Assembly: GCA_049840935.1 (NCBI GenBank)
Contig: JASGJA010000023.1
Span: forward strand, 44,626-108,625
Direction of reading: 5' to 3'
DNA from: Mesorhizobium_G sp049840935
GTDB lineage: Bacteria > Pseudomonadota > Alphaproteobacteria > Rhizobiales > Rhizobiaceae
DNA: 64,000 nucleotides
In this document: one piece after another, positions 63,408 through 64,000 of the stretch
Position numbering within the stretch: the first letter of the stretch is position 1
Layout of the letters: every line of letters starts with the position of its first letter
Position numbers and translations under genes: made by a program
Notes under the pieces: model-generated
The model's input: only the letters and a program-made list of their open reading frames with translations
Told to the model about the DNA's origin: nothing
The model's database searches: none

Positions 63408-64000
63408 GTGCGGCTTTGTCGTCAATGCGGGGGCAATACTCTGAACCGTTCGGCCTTACTCGTTTCGATCATTCTGGCGCTGCCGTCCATTGGGTCATGG
63501 ATCAGCGGCAATGTGGTCTATCGCGTTTTGGACGGTTGGCAGGAGCCGGTGCGCTCAGAGATCACCGAGCTCCAAGGCCAGAACGACGACCTCACCAAAT
63601 TCGTGACGATGTTCCAGGCAAACGAACTGTCGCGCGCCACGCTTAATCTCACGCTTGCCGCCCTCTCGGCCGATATGCGACTGCGCTATGTCGGCGACCA
63701 GCTTTACCGCTCCCAATCTGCGTCGATGGGGTCGCTGCGGCGCGCTGCCACTATCCTGCACCCTTCCGGCTGGAACGAGACCATGAAGCCTTATGAGGAC
63801 GCGGTCCACGGCGGATACGATACGCCCGAGGCCGTGAACAAATTGCAGGATTTTGAAAACAACCTCGTCGCGGAAGCACTTTCACGCATGACGAACAATC
63901 AGGCCCGCATCAACACGCTTTCGGCCTTGAACGATCACTATGAGCGTTGGCGAAGGTGCTGTTCGGATTCTATCGTGTTTCCCTATTAACCTTAGCAATA
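63408..64000 (+). CDS. Hypothetical membrane protein (3' end outside window), probable frameshift
   Basis: It starts at a GTG (63408). An N-terminal membrane segment (ALLVSIILALPSIGSWISGNVV) is followed by a helical soluble region (ITELQGQNDDLTKFVTMFQANEL..., MTNNQARINTLSALNDHYER). The given frame stops at 63987. Near 63950 one missing base would continue as ERLAKVLFGFYRVSLLTLA, a second hydrophobic segment, and run off the window. No family is recognised. Confidence 0.6.

Overview
The window looks like the chromosome of a Brucellaceae-type alphaproteobacterium (Ochrobactrum, Pseudochrobactrum or Brucella relatives). The indicators are a BP26/Omp28 homologue, a long RpoD next to dnaG, separated carA and carB genes, mntH behind Mur-like boxes, and a VtlR/LsrB-AbcR-TrxB-Lrp-WadC-GreA neighbourhood. 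Nearly all genes are high-GC housekeeping or envelope genes on a vertically inherited backbone. The clear exceptions are a serine recombinase tail at the left edge beside tRNA-Ile(CAT), and a strikingly AT-rich three-gene cassette at about 26.5-28.6 kb.

Layout. 0-1.1 kb: end of a large serine recombinase, then tRNA-Ile2. 1.2-5 kb: envelope proteins (BP26-like, a WDRPPP-repeat secreted protein, an OmpA-family protein with a long Pro/Ala/Glu linker). 5-10 kb: three regulator modules (TetR/VOC, LysR/azoR, and a TetR with at least four operators facing a structured leader and a small coiled-coil protein). 10-14.6 kb: rpoD and dnaG. 15-26.5 kb: Na/Pi transporter, yqeY, carA, zinc metallopeptidase, mntH, carB. 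26.5-28.7 kb: low-GC cassette (membrane protein, ImmA/IrrE peptidase, beta-family protein). 28.7-37 kb: lytic transglycosylase, ogt, two EAL proteins, aspartate aminotransferase, EF-G-like GTPase, msrP. 37.2-42 kb: AbcR-type sRNA, vtlR/lsrB, trxB, lrp, wadC-like glycosyltransferase, greA. 42-52.8 kb: sugar dehydrogenase, transporters, two extensin-like proteins, CNNM-type protein, thioesterase, MFS pump, cupin. 53-64 kb: GMC oxidoreductase plus enolase-superfamily enzyme, lipid kinase, a candidate structured RNA, membrane proteins, an FAD oxidoreductase and a large coiled-coil protein.

Two features run through the window. First, intergenic palindromic repeats: nine or ten copies of an element of about 155 bp whose ends read CCCCTCATCCGCCTGCCGG, two copies of a second 90-bp element (one nested inside the first family), and several C/T-rich perfect palindromes. 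Second, nine genes carry frame breaks that fit one extra or missing base, including essential ones (dnaG, carA, carB); eight of these nine contain single-base insertions. A tenth break is suspected in the partial gene at the right edge. This pattern fits sequencing or assembly error far better than gene decay, so the broken genes are annotated here as whole genes.

The best candidates for something new are the low-GC membrane protein/ImmA-IrrE/beta cassette, the TetR-controlled leader with two long hairpins and coupled small ORFs (9.0-10.0 kb), and the hairpin-rich conserved-looking leader at 57.25-57.53 kb.
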